Origin: Atribacteraceae bacterium
GTDB lineage: Bacteria > Atribacterota > Atribacteria > Atribacterales > Atribacteraceae
Direction: 5' to 3'
Assembly: GCA_035477455.1 (NCBI GenBank)
Contig: DATIKP010000159.1
Coordinates: 1-47,411 of the forward strand
DNA: 47,411 bases
Of the stretch, positions 15,003 to 23,858 are shown in pieces. A model generated the notes under the pieces. That model was not told the origin of the DNA and did no database searches. It was given only the letters and a program-made list of their open reading frames with translations. Both the position numbers and the translations under genes were made by a program. The stretch's first letter is position 1, and each line of letters starts with the position of its first letter.

Positions 15003-15096
15003 ACAGGTTGTTAGGCGGTAGGTTTTTAAGTAAAACAAAAACTTTATTGGTATTCCTAAAAGCCTAAACTGCTAAACACCTACAGCCTGTTTTTTT
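15003..15096 (+). terminator. Intercistronic imperfect hairpin with T tract
   Basis: Between ilvB and ilvN an imperfect inverted repeat has outer arms ACAGG (15004-15008) and CCTGT, with inner arms GTAGGTTTTTAAG and the partly matching complement of GTTTAGGCTTTTAG. The 3' arm runs straight into seven Ts just ahead of the ilvN ribosome binding site. It may be a leaky terminator that lowers ilvN and downstream expression, or a decayed palindromic insertion. Confidence 0.5.
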
Positions 15097-15110
15097 AAGG
15101 GAGGCGTGGT

Positions 15111-15596
15111 ATGCAACATATCTTGTCTGTCCTGGTGGAAAATAAACCCCGGGTTCTGGCCCGGGTGGCATCATTGTTTGCCCGGCGAGGATATAATATA
15201 GAGAGCCTGGCGGTCGGACCAACCCACGATACAAGCATTTCCCGGATCACCCTGGTGGTCAGAGGCGACGAAGACATCCTGGAACAGATCAGTAAACAAC
15301 TCTATAAACTGATCGACGTGATCAAGGTGGGTGATTTTACGGAGTTAAGTTATGTGGATCGTGAACTGGCGCTGATCAAGGTCAATGCTCCATCGAATCT
15401 GCGTGGAGAAATCGTCCAAACCGCGGAAATTTTCCGGGCCCGCATCGTCGACGTCGGTGAACGAAATCTGATGATCGAAGTCACCGGAACACCGGACAAG
15501 ATCGATGCTTTGGAACAACTCTTGAAAAAGTATGGAATCGTGGAATTGACCCGGACGGGCCGGATTGCCTTGGCCCGCGTTGGACAGCCGCTGTAG
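15111..15596 (+). CDS. ilvN: Acetolactate synthase small (regulatory) subunit
   Basis: Regulatory partner of IlvB that binds branched-chain amino acids, usually valine, for feedback inhibition. The 161-residue product has an N-terminal ACT domain (about residues 2-75) beginning HILSVLVENKPRVLARVASLFARRGYNIESL, here abbreviated as HILSVLVENKPRV plus GYNIESL, and a C-terminal domain including EIFRARIVDVGERN near 105. Length matches the Gram-positive form. The start follows GGGAGGCG. Its position between the catalytic subunit and ilvC is the common arrangement. Confidence 0.96.
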   Translation: MQHILSVLVENKPRVLARVASLFARRGYNIESLAVGPTHDTSISRITLVVRGDEDILEQISKQLYKLIDVIKVGDFTELSYVDRELALIKVNAPSNLRGEIVQTAEIFRARIVDVGERNLMIEVTGTPDKIDALEQLLKKYGIVELTRTGRIALARVGQPL

Positions 15597-15698
15597 AAAG
15601 ACTTAAATCAGAAACCAGCAGTAAACATTCAGGAGGACGATGGAGGGCAGGTTTTTACCGATTCCCCTCAACTTGAACCACCAGGGAGGTCATCTAAA

Positions 15699-16691
15699 AT
15701 GGCGACAATTTACTATGATCAGGATGCCGATATCAGCCTTCTTAAGGGAAAGAGCATAGCCATCATCGGTTTCGGCAGCCAGGGAGCCGCTCAGGCTCAA
15801 AACCTGAAAGAGAGCGGGGTGGAGGTGGTCGTGGCCGAGCTTCCAGGCACCCCCGGCTACGAAAAGGCCCGCCGGTTCGGGTTCCAGCCGGTTAGCGCAG
15901 CCGAAGCCGCCCAAAAAGGGGATGTGATCCAGATGCTCGCCCCTGACCAAGTTCAGCCGGTTATATATCGTCAGACCGTTGCAGACAGATTGCGTCCCGG
16001 AAAAGCCTTGATGTTTTCTCACGGATTTAACATTCATTACCACCAGATCGTTCCGCCGACCGATGTGGACGTGATCATGGTCGCCCCTAAGGGACCCGGG
16101 GACCTGGTTCGTAGGATGTATGAAGAGGGAAAAGGGGTGCCCTCGCTCATCGCCGTCTATCAGGATGCCACCGGGAAAGCCAGGAATCTGGCGCTTGCCT
16201 ACGCCCGCGCTATCGGAGCCACTCGGGCGGGAGTTCTGGAAACGACATTCCAGGAAGAAACGGAAACCGACCTATTCGGCGAACAGGCGGTCCTGTGCGG
16301 CGGCCTCACCGCCTTGATCAAATCCGGTTTCGAAACCCTCATCGAAGCCGGATACCAGCCGGAAGTCGCTTATTTCGAGTGCCTGCATGAAATGAAGCTC
16401 ATTGTCGACCTGGTCTACGAAGGCGGAATCGGGCTCATGCGGGACGTGATCAGCGATACCGCCGAATTCGGAGACCTCACTCGGGGGCCCAGAGTGGTAG
16501 GAGAGCAAGCCAAGTGCGAAATGAAAAAAATCCTTACCGAAGTCCAGGACGGAAGCTTCGCCCGGGAATGGATTCTGGAGAATCAGGCCAACCGACCAGT
16601 TTATCATGCCCTGAAAGGGAAAGACACCCGCCACCCAATAGAAACAGTGGGAGCCAAGCTGCGGGCTATGATGCCCTGGTTGAAACGGTGA
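15699..16691 (+). CDS. ilvC: Ketol-acid reductoisomerase (class I)
   Basis: Converts 2-acetolactate or 2-aceto-2-hydroxybutyrate to the dihydroxy acids by alkyl migration and reduction. The 330-residue single-knot class I product has the Rossmann motif GFGSQG, the segment [18 protein letters not shown], and the metal-binding region [17 protein letters not shown] with acidic ligands, followed by [12 protein letters not shown]. The cofactor loop after the second beta strand reads [15 protein letters not shown]. The arginine and serines that hold the 2'-phosphate of NADPH in usual enzymes are replaced, with a glutamate close by, which hints at NADH use. An ATG after GGGAGG is the start. It lies 102 bases after ilvN. 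Confidence 0.97.
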   Translation: MATIYYDQDADISLLKGKSIAIIGFGSQGAAQAQNLKESGVEVVVAELPGTPGYEKARRFGFQPVSAAEAAQKGDVIQMLAPDQVQPVIYRQTVADRLRPGKALMFSHGFNIHYHQIVPPTDVDVIMVAPKGPGDLVRRMYEEGKGVPSLIAVYQDATGKARNLALAYARAIGATRAGVLETTFQEETETDLFGEQAVLCGGLTALIKSGFETLIEAGYQPEVAYFECLHEMKLIVDLVYEGGIGLMRDVISDTAEFGDLTRGPRVVGEQAKCEMKKILTEVQDGSFAREWILENQANRPVYHALKGKDTRHPIETVGAKLRAMMPWLKR

Positions 16692-16743
16692 ACCATCATT
16701 TACGATACGAAGCCTTCTGTCCAATGATCTGGGAGGGTTTCCC

Positions 16744-18288
16744 ATGAAACGTGTACGTATTTTCGATACGACTCTGCGGGATGGAGAGCAGTCGCCGGGG
16801 GTATCTCTCAACACGATGGAAAAGCTGGAAATCGCCCGGCAGCTGACCCGCTTGAACGTCGATGCCCTGGAAGCGGGGTTTCCCATCGCTTCTCCCGGTG
16901 ACGCCGAAGCAGTGAAAACGGTCGCCCAGAACGTACGGGGACCGGCCGTGTGCGCGCTGGCCCGGGCCCGGGACCAGGATATCGATGTCGCCGCTGAGTC
17001 GCTACGAGATGCCGAACATCCGATCCTGCACACTTTTATCGCCACCTCCGATCTACATTTGAAACATAAACTCCGCCTCACCAGGGAACAGGCTCTGGAA
17101 CAGGCGATCCGGGCCGTTCGGCGGGCCCGCCAGTTGGTTGCCGAAGTGGAATTTTCCGCAGAAGACGCCACTCGTTCCGACTGGGAGTTTCTCTCCAAAA
17201 TCTACGCTGCGGTGATCGAGGCCGGGGCGTCCATTCTCAACGTTCCCGATACCGTCGGATACACCACGCCGGTTGAGATGCAGGAACTGATCAGCTATCT
17301 CCTGGAACATACCCGGGGAATCGAAAAGACTATCTTGAGTGTTCACTGCCACAACGATTTGGGCTTAGCTGTAACCAATACTCTGGCGGCTTTAAGCGCC
17401 GGAGCTGTCCAGGCCGAATGCACCATCAACGGAATTGGAGAGCGGGCGGGCAATGCTTCTCTCGAAGAAATCGTCATGAATTTATACGTCCGCGCTGACC
17501 TCTACCAGGCAGAAACGGGTATCAATTACCAGGAAATCTATCGCACCAGCCGGTTGGTAAGCCAGCTTACCGGAATGTTGGTGCAACCGAACAAGGCCGT
17601 CGTCGGTCAAAACGCCTTTGCCCACGAATCGGGGATCCACCAGGACGGAGTGCTAAAAGAAAAACTGACCTATGAAATAATGGATGCCGGATTGATCGGG
17701 CGGGAAGAAAAAGTCCTGGTGCTCGGCAAGCATTCCGGACGGCACGCGTTCACCCAGAAACTCAAGAGCCTGGGTTATCAGCTTACCGAGGAAGATCTGA
17801 ACAAGGCTTTCGACCGTTTCAAGGGTTTAGCCGACTCGAAAAAAGAAATTACCGAAGCGGATTTGGAAACCATCGTTTCGGAAGAAATTTCCAAAACCGA
17901 AGAAACTTACCGGCTCGATTTCGTGCATGTCTGCTGTGGAAACAACATACTGCCCACCGCGACCGTCCGCCTGGTCCAGAATGACGGGAAAGTTCTGGAA
18001 GGTGTGGCGACCGGCGTCGGCCCGGTCGATGCGGCCTATAAAGCGATCGAAAGGATGCTTGGATTGTCGTCGGACCTGGTGAACTACACTCTCCAGTCCA
18101 TCACCGGAGGGTCGGAAGCCCTGGGCGAAGTGATCGTCAGGATCCGTGGAGACAAGCATCCCTATGTGGGTAAAGGTTCGAGCCAGGATGTGGTGGTCGC
18201 CAGCGTCATGGCCTACCTCTCGGCAATTAACAAGATGAGTATCCACCAATCGATTGTTAATCCCCAAATAGACTATCAGGAGAATTGA
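16744..18288 (+). CDS. leuA: 2-Isopropylmalate synthase
   Basis: First committed step of leucine synthesis: acetyl-CoA plus 2-oxoisovalerate. The 514-residue product has the HMGL-like TIM barrel with the metal and substrate motif [12 protein letters not shown] at the start, the metal-binding [12 protein letters not shown] near residue 200 and [14 protein letters not shown] near 230. These are followed by the linker with [12 protein letters not shown] near 295, and a C-terminal LeuA dimer domain (about 385-500) that normally confers leucine feedback. Full length of the bacterial LeuA type 1, so CimA or homocitrate synthase is less likely. ATG follows GGGAGG. It sits directly downstream of ilvC and under the same T-box. 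Confidence 0.95.
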   Translation: MKRVRIFDTTLRDGEQSPGVSLNTMEKLEIARQLTRLNVDALEAGFPIASPGDAEAVKTVAQNVRGPAVCALARARDQDIDVAAESLRDAEHPILHTFIATSDLHLKHKLRLTREQALEQAIRAVRRARQLVAEVEFSAEDATRSDWEFLSKIYAAVIEAGASILNVPDTVGYTTPVEMQELISYLLEHTRGIEKTILSVHCHNDLGLAVTNTLAALSAGAVQAECTINGIGERAGNASLEEIVMNLYVRADLYQAETGINYQEIYRTSRLVSQLTGMLVQPNKAVVGQNAFAHESGIHQDGVLKEKLTYEIMDAGLIGREEKVLVLGKHSGRHAFTQKLKSLGYQLTEEDLNKAFDRFKGLADSKKEITEADLETIVSEEISKTEETYRLDFVHVCCGNNILPTATVRLVQNDGKVLEGVATGVGPVDAAYKAIERMLGLSSDLVNYTLQSITGGSEALGEVIVRIRGDKHPYVGKGSSQDVVVASVMAYLSAINKMSIHQSIVNPQIDYQEN

Positions 18289-18292
18289 TATT

Positions 18293-19555
18293 ATGGGAAT
18301 GACCATAACTGAAAAAATAATCGCCGACCATGCGGATAAGGCCGTCGTCTCCCCCGGAGAACTGGTTCAGGTGAAAGTCGACTTGGCTCTGGCCAACGAT
18401 ATCACCGCTCCGCTGAGTATCCGGCAATTGATCGAAAACGGGATTGACTTTGTCAACGATCCGGGAAAAATTGCTCTGATAGCCGATCACAACACTCCCT
18501 CCAAGGACATCGCTTCGGCTGAAAACGTACGACTCATGAGAGACTTCGCCAGGAAACACCGGATAACCCATTTTTTCGAAGGTGGAACCGTAGGGATTGA
18601 ACACGTCCTGCTGCCGGAAATAGGATTGATAGTCCCGGGAGACCTGGTCATCGGCGCGGACTCGCACACCTGCACCTATGGAGCGCTTGGTGCGTTCGCC
18701 ACCGGGATGGGTTCCACCGATCTGGCCGCCGGCTGGGCGTTGGGTGAAACCTGGCTCATGGTTCCGGATTCGATCCGCTTTGTCTACCAGGGAGAGAAAA
18801 GGACCTTTGTCACTGGGAAAGACCTGATCCTTTTCACCATTGGAGAAATCGGCGTCGACGGGGCCCGGGATTGTGCCATGGAATTTTGCGGGAGCGTAAT
18901 CGAAGGTCTCTCCATGGACGAGCGCTTTACCATGGCCAACATGGCCATCGAGGCCGGGGCCACCTGCGGCATTATGGAGCCCGACGAAAAAACCTTGCAC
19001 TACATCACTGAAACCGGGGCAAAGCGCAAGCCGCGAATCTACCGCAACGATCCCGATGCGGAATGGACAGACGTTATTCAAATCAACGTTTCGCTGATCG
19101 ACCCCCAGGTCTCCCTTCCCCATTTGCCGGAAAACAGCCGTTCGGTCTATACGCTGGGGCGCATTGAAATCAACCAGGCGGTCATCGGCTCCTGTACCAA
19201 CGGGCGAATCGAAGATTTGCGCATGGCCGCTTCGGTCCTTCAGAATCGAACCGTTTCCCGGTCGGTGCGTCTTTATATCTTCCCCGGAAGCCCCCGCGTT
19301 CTCCGGCAGGCCGAACGCGAAGGCTTGGTCAATACCTTTCTGGAAGCCGGAGCGGTTCTTTGCCCCTCTTCCTGTGGACCATGTTTAGGAGGCCACCTGG
19401 GGGTCCTGGCTGAGGGAGAACGCTGCGTCTCGACCACCAACCGTAATTTCGTGGGAAGAATGGGCCACCCTCTCAGCGAGGTGTACCTGGCCAATCCTTA
19501 TATAGCAGCCAGTTCGGCTGTAGCGGGCTTCATCACCACGCCCGATCAGATCTGA
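18293..19555 (+). CDS. leuC: 3-Isopropylmalate dehydratase large subunit
   Basis: Aconitase-family subunit that carries the [4Fe-4S] cluster and with LeuD isomerises 2- to 3-isopropylmalate. The 420-residue product is the shorter archaeal/LeuC2-like form. Cluster ligands are visible in GSCTNGR near residue 300 and in CPSSCGPC near 360, and the substrate region GADSHTCTYGALG is near 120. AGGAGAATTGATATT precedes the ATG, which starts just after the leuA stop. The family also includes homoaconitase and dimethylmalate dehydratase; the operon context makes the leucine role the most likely one. Confidence 0.95.
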   Translation: MGMTITEKIIADHADKAVVSPGELVQVKVDLALANDITAPLSIRQLIENGIDFVNDPGKIALIADHNTPSKDIASAENVRLMRDFARKHRITHFFEGGTVGIEHVLLPEIGLIVPGDLVIGADSHTCTYGALGAFATGMGSTDLAAGWALGETWLMVPDSIRFVYQGEKRTFVTGKDLILFTIGEIGVDGARDCAMEFCGSVIEGLSMDERFTMANMAIEAGATCGIMEPDEKTLHYITETGAKRKPRIYRNDPDAEWTDVIQINVSLIDPQVSLPHLPENSRSVYTLGRIEINQAVIGSCTNGRIEDLRMAASVLQNRTVSRSVRLYIFPGSPRVLRQAEREGLVNTFLEAGAVLCPSSCGPCLGGHLGVLAEGERCVSTTNRNFVGRMGHPLSEVYLANPYIAASSAVAGFITTPDQI

Positions 19556-19565
19556 GGTGATAACA

Positions 19566-20075
19566 ATGCAGATTCGTGGACGAGTCATTCGATACGGAGA
19601 CAACGTGGACACGGACGTCATCATCCCCGCCCGCTATCTCACCGCTACTGACCCGCTGGAACTGGCCAAGCATTGCCTGGAGGATCTCGACCCGAATTTC
19701 ATAAAAAAAGTGACCGGGCCGACCATCATGGTCGCCGGGAAAAATTTCGGCTGCGGGTCTTCGCGGGAACACGCTCCTCTGGCGATTAAAGCCTCAGGAG
19801 TCCAAGCGGTGGTTGCCGCGTCTTTTGCCCGAATTTTCTACCGGAATGCCCTGAATATCGGATTACCGATTTTTGAGTCGCAAGATGCCGCAACCGGTAT
19901 CCGGGAGGGCGACGAAATGATAATTGATACCCAGGCCGGGACGATTACCGATTTGACCAGCGGAGCCATCTTCACAGCCCAACCTTTGCCGCCCTTTCTG
20001 CAGGAAATGATCTCCCGGGGGGGGCTTATGAACTACGTGAAGGACACCTTACGGGAACGGAAGCAAAAACACTGA
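19566..20075 (+). CDS. leuD: 3-Isopropylmalate dehydratase small subunit
   Basis: Swivelling-domain subunit that completes the LeuC active site. The 169-residue product has DNVDTDVIIPARYLTATDP with the substrate-selecting loop (YLT), then GKNFGCGSSREHAPLAIK near residue 60 and the strand FARIFYRNALNIGLPI near 90. This is the short LeuD2 type that pairs with the shorter LeuC. ATG at this position follows GAGGTG; a GTG three codons earlier lies inside that site. It is the last gene of the operon. No leuB follows, so 3-isopropylmalate dehydrogenase must come from elsewhere in the genome. Confidence 0.95.
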   Translation: MQIRGRVIRYGDNVDTDVIIPARYLTATDPLELAKHCLEDLDPNFIKKVTGPTIMVAGKNFGCGSSREHAPLAIKASGVQAVVAASFARIFYRNALNIGLPIFESQDAATGIREGDEMIIDTQAGTITDLTSGAIFTAQPLPPFLQEMISRGGLMNYVKDTLRERKQKH

Positions 20076-20084
20076 ACGCGGGAT

Positions 20085-20111
20085 GCCGGGGTTGTCTGAG
20101 CACGCCCCGGC
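20085..20111. terminator. Possible bidirectional terminator between leuD and the HAD gene
   Basis: GCCGGGG and CCCCGGC are perfect seven-base arms around a 13-base loop, placed between two convergent genes. There is no T tract, so the call rests on position and stem strength. Confidence 0.4.
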
Positions 20112-20140
20112 GGCTTCACATGCAAAAGCGATCATCGACC

Positions 20141-20905
20141 TCACAGTTCGATTTCGGCCACCGAATCAACCACGCAATGCGGACGGTAAGGAAAGCGGGT
20201 AACCATCTCGGCTTTGGTAACACCGGTAAGCACCAAAATCGTTTCTAACCCGGCCTCCAAGCCGACGACGATGTCGGTATCCATCCGGTCACCGACCATT
20301 ACTGCGTTTTCCGAGTGTTCATCCAGATAACGTAAGGCCAACCGCATAATCAACGGATTGGGTTTCCCCACAAAGTAGGGGGCTTGACCGGTCGCCTTCT
20401 CTAAAAGGGCAGCGACCGCTCCGCAGGCAGGAATAATGCCGTAGTCGCTGGGCCCTGAGGCGTCGGGATTGGTGGCGATAAAAGGGGTTCCGCTCAATAT
20501 TAATTGGGACGCCCTGATTATCTTGTCATAGGAATAGGCCTCAAGCTCGCCCAGGATAACAAAGTCCGGATTATAATCGGTCAGGACGTATCCAACTTCG
20601 TTCAGGGCCTGGTAAAGGCCGGTCCCCCCGACCACAAAAGCCGACCCGTTGGGTTTTTGAGATCGCACAAAGCTGGCGGTAGCCATGGCGCTGGAATAAA
20701 AATGCCGGGCATCGAGCGAGATGCCCACTGAACGCAGCCGGTGCTGTAAATCAAGCGGAACGTACCGGGAATTGTTGGTTAAAACCAGGTACTTATGCCC
20801 ACCCTCCTCCAATCGCTGGATAAACTCGCGTGCCCCCGGTATGGCCTTCTCTCCATAAACCAGCACACCATCCATATCTATCAAATAACTCTTCTTATTC
20901 ACCAT
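20141..20905 (-). CDS. HAD-family phosphatase, NagD-like
   Basis: Cytoplasmic phosphatase of the HAD superfamily subclass IIA, 254 residues, the usual length for NagD/AraL-type sugar or nucleotide phosphatases. All four motifs are present: DMDGVLVYG with the nucleophile aspartate, LTNNS, the lysine in GKPNPLIMRLAL, and GDRMDTDI. The ATG chosen follows GGGAGGAAG; an ATG five codons upstream overlaps that site and is less likely. It stands on the minus strand between the ilv-leu operon and a LacI-type regulator. The substrate cannot be read from the sequence; nucleoside monophosphates, p-nitrophenyl phosphate-like compounds or sugar phosphates are typical. Confidence 0.9.
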   Translation of the reverse strand: MVNKKSYLIDMDGVLVYGEKAIPGAREFIQRLEEGGHKYLVLTNNSRYVPLDLQHRLRSVGISLDARHFYSSAMATASFVRSQKPNGSAFVVGGTGLYQALNEVGYVLTDYNPDFVILGELEAYSYDKIIRASQLILSGTPFIATNPDASGPSDYGIIPACGAVAALLEKATGQAPYFVGKPNPLIMRLALRYLDEHSENAVMVGDRMDTDIVVGLEAGLETILVLTGVTKAEMVTRFPYRPHCVVDSVAEIEL

Positions 20906-20950
20906 GACTTCCTCCCTCATATCTTGTCCACTTCCCGGTATGACCGAAAT

Positions 20951-20971
20951 ATACCAGTTACGCGCTGGTAT
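20951..20971. promoter_or_regulatory. Palindrome upstream of the HAD phosphatase gene
   Basis: ATACCAG and CTGGTAT are exact seven-base inverted arms separated by seven bases. The site is about 45 bases before the phosphatase ATG and could be an operator. No protein is known to me that binds it. Confidence 0.35.
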
Positions 20972-21142
20972 GTTACCTGATCACAATGCAGCCAGACCTC
21001 GCGCTGCCCTCTATCTGCATCTTATAAGCGTATATTGCGCTTATTAAAGAAAGATGAAAAAGACATTGATTTCCTCTTGTATTCCCCCAAGAGCTCAGAG
21101 GCACAATTGGTGCACTAAAAACCGGAGAGGTTTATGCCCGCC

Positions 21143-22171
21143 TTACTGTCCTTGTGTTCCACAAGAATTACGGATCACCAGATCCGTGGAGATCACCCGG
21201 CCGGAGATATCTTCGCGTTTTCCTTCCATCATTTTGGCTAAGAGCTGAACCGCATGATTGCCCAACTCCCGAGCTTTCCAGTCTATCCCGGACAGTGGGG
21301 GATCAAAGTCCGCGGAGCTATCGTTTTCCAGCATACTCATGATCGCCAGGCTCTCCGGTACGCGGCGATTCAGATCCCGGGCAGCCCTCAAAACACCGTT
21401 AGCCAGCCCTTGACTTTCGCAGAATGCTGCCGTAACCCCGGGGTGCTCGCGCAGAAGATCTTTGACTGCCAATGCGACCCGATAGGAATCAGGTTCCAGA
21501 TTGAGCTGTAGTTTTTCCTGGAATGGAAGCCGGTTTTTCTCCAATGCCCGCTGGTAACCGCGTAAGGCCTGGAGATCGATGATTCTTCGTTCCTCAGTTC
21601 CCAGAAAAAGAATTTCCCGGTGACCACCCGTGATCAGTCTCTGAACCGCTTTGTCGACCATAGCCGTAACATCGATGAAAACCCAGCTGACTCCCCGATT
21701 ATCCTGCACTTCCGGCTTGCCCAGACAGACAAAAGTCTCCAGGCCTCGGCTGAGGCGCTTCAGACGGCCATCCCGCTTGAGAAGTTCAGTCACCAGATAA
21801 CCATCGCCCAAGTCGGGGTTGATCAAATCTTCACATGCCAAACTTGGATTGAAATCCTGGCCGGAAGTGGTGATAACGACCTGATAATTGAGCCGGTGAG
21901 CCGCTTCGGCGACCCCCCTCATCAACTCATGCTGGAGCGGAAAACTGAGGAGTCGAACCAGTGAGTGTGGAAAAAGGACCACTATCGTGCCGGTTTTCGC
22001 GAGTGCGAGACCTTTCCTGGCTTTTCGTGACCTATAACCCAGTTCATCAATCACTTGCAGTATTTTGGATTTTGTTTCCGGGCTGACCCGATCGTCCCGG
22101 TTGTTGAGTACATTGGACACAGTGCTCTTCGATACGTTGGCTCGTCGAGCGATTTCATCTATGGTAATCAT
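21143..22171 (-). CDS. LacI-family transcriptional regulator
   Basis: DNA-binding repressor of 342 residues. The N-terminal helix-turn-helix is typical (ITIDEIARRANVSKSTVSNV, residues 2-21), followed by a hinge region near LGYRSRKARKGLA and a periplasmic-binding-protein-like effector domain from about residue 60. The hinge departs from the common Y-x-P-N-x-x-A-R-x-L pattern: it lacks the proline-asparagine pair. The ATG chosen begins at the canonical position; a methionine ten residues earlier has no support. Effector and targets are unknown. The carbohydrate genes of the window (mannosidase remnant, xylose-isomerase-like gene) lie more than 10 kb away. A perfect palindrome upstream may be its own operator. 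Confidence 0.9.
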   Translation of the reverse strand: MITIDEIARRANVSKSTVSNVLNNRDDRVSPETKSKILQVIDELGYRSRKARKGLALAKTGTIVVLFPHSLVRLLSFPLQHELMRGVAEAAHRLNYQVVITTSGQDFNPSLACEDLINPDLGDGYLVTELLKRDGRLKRLSRGLETFVCLGKPEVQDNRGVSWVFIDVTAMVDKAVQRLITGGHREILFLGTEERRIIDLQALRGYQRALEKNRLPFQEKLQLNLEPDSYRVALAVKDLLREHPGVTAAFCESQGLANGVLRAARDLNRRVPESLAIMSMLENDSSADFDPPLSGIDWKARELGNHAVQLLAKMMEGKREDISGRVISTDLVIRNSCGTQGQ

Positions 22172-22255
22172 CGAATCTTGCCCCCTTATCCTCGGATCCA
22201 CTCTATGTTTTCAGCCGAACTTCTCTCAAGCTCTCCCCTTTTCCGGTGAACCCGC

Positions 22256-22271
22256 TTTCCGGGCCCGGAAA
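22256..22271. promoter_or_regulatory. Perfect 16-bp palindrome upstream of the LacI-type gene
   Basis: TTTCCGGGCCCGGAAA is its own reverse complement and lies 85 bases before the regulator's ATG. Length and symmetry suit a LacI-type operator, although the centre is GC where classical LacI-family sites have CG. An autoregulatory role is inferred only from position. Confidence 0.4.
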
Positions 22272-22465
22272 AATCACAAAAAAGTCGGAATACAGAGCCT
22301 TCTCCAAGCTTATGGGTTTACAGGAAAAGAATCGGAGAATATTCCCTCACGAAGCGCTGATATGAGGGATTTGTCTTATTATGATATAAAAAAATTGGAA
22401 CAGCAAGAAAAAAAGAACGTTTCTGAAAATGGAAACCTGATCATTGTGAATTTTTTCAAATTCGA

Positions 22466-22981
22466 TCACCTAATATATAAATAAAGACGCAAGACTCGGT
22501 CAATTTCAGCCGGCTGCCAACCCTTAAAAATCCAGATATAAGAGACAACCCGGCTGCCGGAAGGGAGTTCTTCGGATAGTTTTTTTTCCAGGCGGTCGTT
22601 CACGTGTTGAAAGAGAAAAAGGGTGACGATGTTGACCTGGGATAGATCCACTTGGTGAATATCCCGCAGTTCAACCCTGACCCGGTGTGAAACCCCAGAA
22701 AAAAAAATCCGCAGACGGGCCAACAGATAGAGCCAAGGATTGATTTCGTAGCCGATCGCCCGAATCCCGAAACGCCGGGCGGCTTCGATGCAGATTCGGC
22801 CATCACCGCAACCAAGGTCGACCAACAGTTCGTTGGGGTTGGGTTTAGCCATTTCCAGCATCCGCCGTACTCTTTTCATGTCGGTCGGCTGCCAGGGGAT
22901 TCCATGAAAAAACAGAGGAAAAATCCACCAGAAAAAGAGAAAAAGAATTACGACGACAAGACCAAGAATCCACCACCACAT
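22466..22981 (-). CDS. Membrane-anchored class I methyltransferase
   Basis: A 171-residue protein with one N-terminal membrane anchor (residues 1-25, WWWILGLVVVILFLFFWW) followed by a compact SAM-dependent methyltransferase domain. Motif I reads LLVDLGCGDGRICIEA and the acidic residue of motif II lies in AIGYEINPWL. Later strands include NIVTLFLFQHV and SRVVSYIWIF. It resembles the small FAM173/ATPSC-KMT-like lysine methyltransferases of bacteria, whose targets are mostly unknown. It ends the minus-strand run lipB, lipA, methyltransferase and starts two bases after the lipA stop, so it is probably co-transcribed. A link to lipoylation is possible but only contextual. Confidence 0.82.
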   Translation of the reverse strand: MWWWILGLVVVILFLFFWWIFPLFFHGIPWQPTDMKRVRRMLEMAKPNPNELLVDLGCGDGRICIEAARRFGIRAIGYEINPWLYLLARLRIFFSGVSHRVRVELRDIHQVDLSQVNIVTLFLFQHVNDRLEKKLSEELPSGSRVVSYIWIFKGWQPAEIDRVLRLYLYIR

Positions 22982-22983
22982 GG

Positions 22984-23838
22984 TCAGGGCTCCTTGTTGA
23001 CAAATAGGTCAGCGAGATATGAACTTCGCACCAAAGGATCACTGGCGACCCCTCTGAAGCCCAGGGAAAGGGCTTGTGCACGGTACCAGGCGAAGCGTTC
23101 CGGTGGCAGATATTCGACCACGGGAAGGTGCCTGACCGACGGCGCAAGATATTGTCCGATCGTTACGATATCACACCCAGCCTGCCGTATATCATGGAGG
23201 AGGGCGATAGTCTGCTCTTCATTTTCCCCCAGGCCGAGCATAAATCCGGATTTGGTTATGATCTTCGGCGCAGCGTCTTTCACTTGTTTCAATAAATCGA
23301 GTGAACGTTGATACGATGCCTGGGGACGGACCCGGGGATACAGAGTAGAAACTGTTTCCAAGTTGTGATTGAAAATATCCGGCCGACTTTTCACCACGAG
23401 GTCGATGGCTTTCCGGTTTCCCTGGAAATCCGGCGTGAGAATTTCCACCGTGGATTCCGGCAATGAATATCGAACAGCCGCAACGGTTGCGCTGAAATGA
23501 CCGGCCCCTCCATCGGCAAGATCGTCACGGGTCACCGACGTCACCACCACGTGCTGAAGCTTTAATTGGCGGGCCGCACCAGCAACGTTTTTCGGTTCCT
23601 CCCGATCGGGTTGCTCGGGAACCCCGGTGGTCACGGCACAAAACCCACAGTTTCGGGTGCAAATGTTGCCAAGGATCAGAAAGGTAGCTGTCCCTCTGCG
23701 GAAACACTCGCCAATATTCGGACAATGCGCGCTCTCACAGACGGTATGGAGGTGAAGTGAACGAAGGAGTTTTGTCATGGTCGCCAGTTCATCGGGGGCG
23801 CGAAAACGGCGCTTGAGCCAGGGAGGTAGAGGAGTCAT
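22984..23838 (-). CDS. lipA: Lipoyl synthase
   Basis: Radical-SAM enzyme that inserts two sulfur atoms into protein-bound octanoyl chains. The 284-residue product has the auxiliary-cluster cysteines C34, C39 and C45 (CESAHCPNIGEC) and the SAM-cluster cysteines C60, C64 and C67 (CTRNCGFC). The C-terminal R-S-S-Y motif that supplies the serine ligand is also present. The order of motifs and the length are standard for LipA. It follows lipB by 20 bases on the same strand, giving the complete endogenous lipoylation route from octanoyl-ACP. The target 2-oxoacid dehydrogenase or glycine cleavage proteins are not in the window. Confidence 0.97.
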   Translation of the reverse strand: MTPLPPWLKRRFRAPDELATMTKLLRSLHLHTVCESAHCPNIGECFRRGTATFLILGNICTRNCGFCAVTTGVPEQPDREEPKNVAGAARQLKLQHVVVTSVTRDDLADGGAGHFSATVAAVRYSLPESTVEILTPDFQGNRKAIDLVVKSRPDIFNHNLETVSTLYPRVRPQASYQRSLDLLKQVKDAAPKIITKSGFMLGLGENEEQTIALLHDIRQAGCDIVTIGQYLAPSVRHLPVVEYLPPERFAWYRAQALSLGFRGVASDPLVRSSYLADLFVNKEP

Positions 23839-23858
23839 GTCCTCATCCTGCCGCCCAT

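Noticed and set aside
16272-17198. 308-codon minus-strand frame opposite ilvC and leuA
   Set aside because: Codon-position mirror of two firm genes on the other strand; serine- and arginine-rich with no domain.
18257-19123. 288-codon minus-strand frame opposite leuC
   Set aside because: Shadow of leuC; no family features.
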